From: Paludibacteraceae bacterium
GTDB lineage: Bacteria; Bacteroidota; Bacteroidia; Bacteroidales; Paludibacteraceae
Direction: 5' to 3'
Length of the DNA stretch: 64,000 nucleotides
Assembly: GCA_024401495.1 (NCBI GenBank)
Contig: JAKSKW010000008.1
Location: forward strand, 4,977 to 68,976
Of the stretch, positions 63,353 to 64,000 are shown one piece after another. Positions within the stretch are counted from its first letter, which is position 1, and every line of letters starts with the position of its first letter. Position numbers and translations under genes: made by a program. The notes under the pieces were generated by a model, which saw nothing but the letters and a program-made list of their open reading frames with translations, was not told where the DNA came from and searched no databases.

Positions 63353-63655
63353 AATTTGATTATGTGTATGTTGTTCGACCTAAATTAATATATTCTTAAG
63401 ATAAATACATAATTTTAACTAGTAAAAATAAAAACAGGTGTATGCAAGAACACAGCATAGGTTTGAAAATATTTTCTATATATTCCCTAACGGGAAAACG
63501 AATAAACCAACATTCATATTTACCAATATAAAATCCCTAAAGGGATATAAATTTTCCGAATCATTTCCGAAAATTTTACGTTTTAAAACAACAAAAGACG
63601 GGGCATGCCCCGTCTCTACGATTTCTTCTTATATTCTATCATCAATTCGTCTGCA
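63353..63655. other. Gene-free flank of the module
   Basis: AT-rich upstream region of the helicase gene, then TTCCCTAACGGGAA and TCCCTAAAGGGATA palindromes, then the right inverted repeat. No gene is recognised. No clear TAnnTTTG box was found for the helicase gene. Confidence 0.55.
63549..63620 (-). repeat. Right ~72-bp inverted repeat flanking the helicase/Argonaute-like module
   Basis: Reverse complement of 58032-58106. The segment TTTCCGAAAATTTTACG and the palindrome GACGGGGCATGCCCCGTC are in mirrored order. No target duplication is evident outside the pair. Confidence 0.85.
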
Positions 63656-63677
63656 TATCAGAGATGCCTTAAATGTT

Positions 63678-64000
63678 TTATTTGTTCAAAATCAACTTCT
63701 TCAACTCTGCTTTGCTTGGCAATACAGTAGCGTACTTAGCTGCGGAAGTTCAGGAAGTCCGGTAAACTCTAAAATATATGGATCTTTTAACAAATCCTGT
63801 GGTTTTTCTACTATTTGCCCTTTCTGAGACAATTCTAATATCTGCTCCTTATTCCTACTTAATGCAAGTCTTTCATACAAAGAAGAATCAAATTGACGCT
63901 CAAGTTCACGTAAACTCCAGTTGTTTGTAGTGGCTTCAATTTCGTAAAAACGACGTTCTTCCAAATTTTCAATACGCATTAGTTTAAGGTAATGCGACCA
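63678..64000 (-). pseudogene. DUF1016/YhcG-type nuclease gene, internally deleted and cut by the window edge
   Basis: The minus-strand frame is open to the window end and reads WSHYLKLMRIENLEERRFYE, then WSLRELERQFDSSLYERLAL and DPYILEFTGLPE, the N-terminal part of DUF1016 (YhcG). It should continue into the PD-(D/E)XK nuclease domain, but it stops ~20 codons later at 63701. A second frame just downstream gives AAKYATVLPSKAELKKLILN and a stop at 63678, matching the family's extreme C-terminus. The ~150-residue catalytic part is therefore missing, and the remnants are out of frame. Relatives often sit beside restriction or defence genes. Confidence 0.7.

Noticed and set aside
58032..63620. Classical transposon bounded by the 75-bp inverted repeats
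   Set aside because: No transposase is encoded between the repeats, and no target duplication is visible outside them. They may be dispersed palindromic elements instead.
63438..63827. Open frame on the + strand near the window end
   Set aside because: It runs over the inverted repeat and antisense to the DUF1016 remnant, with no family resemblance.

Overview
The window reads as a Bacteroidales chromosome, probably from a gut- or rumen-type member near Prevotella, Bacteroides or Paludibacteraceae. Several signs point there. Promoters carry the Bacteroidetes -7 box TAnnTTTG, and Shine-Dalgarno signals are weak. There is a T9SS sorting domain on a secreted repeat protein and a PorE-like OmpA protein. 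Families restricted to or typical of the phylum are present (DUF4294, long PurF, aryl-polyene-type FabG with an LpxL-like acyltransferase), and rbfA sits next to a lolC/E-type permease. No rRNA or tRNA gene was recognised.

Layout. 1-9.5 kb: end of a CoA-transferase gene, a PorE-like protein, then a co-directional run rbfA, permease, DUF4294, parE, lipid kinase, cdd, lptB and a Sua5-type gene. 10-14.6 kb: accessory genes (Rpn-type nuclease, RhuM-PLD protein) between a muramidase and dprA. 14.7-16.6 kb: purF. 16.6-22.9 kb: an accessory island. 23-29.3 kb: flavin-reductase lipoprotein, acyltransferase, fabG, AAA ATPase, ung, dnaB. 29.6-34.2 kb: a 1341-residue cysteine-rich repeat protein with a T9SS tail. 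34.2-56 kb: mostly housekeeping genes (mutS2, folE, glmS, recJ, CLC channel, tcdA, dnaJ-grpE, M23 peptidase, pyrH). 56-64 kb: nudC, a DUF5131 gene, a two-gene helicase-nuclease plus Argonaute-like module, and a decayed DUF1016 nuclease gene.

Two accessory systems stand out. (1) A gene for a fusion of a glycine-rich hydrophobic domain, a complete EF-Tu and two C-terminal helical repeats. An IS1595-family element (19218-22423; 31-bp inverted repeats, 8-bp target duplication TTCTTTTT) has jumped into its fifteenth codon. Removing the element restores one reading frame starting MIEELAYKVAEYYG at 22473. Just upstream of that start, in the same orientation, lies an unrecognised structured RNA with its own terminator. 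The element carries a methyltransferase-like gene and two cargo genes sharing an N-terminal tag. (2) An overlapping pair at 58.2-63.4 kb that resembles the DdmDE plasmid-elimination system: an SF2 helicase with a C-terminal PD-(D/E)XK-like domain, and a 603-residue protein with a PIWI-like C-terminus. It is flanked by about 75-bp inverted repeats.

The intergenic DNA is rich in dispersed short repeats. They include GAGACG-type palindromes that often act as terminators, ACGAAR hexamer arrays and TTGATGA-type heptamer arrays. Many begin exactly at a stop codon, and one hexamer array lies in frame inside an acetyltransferase gene.
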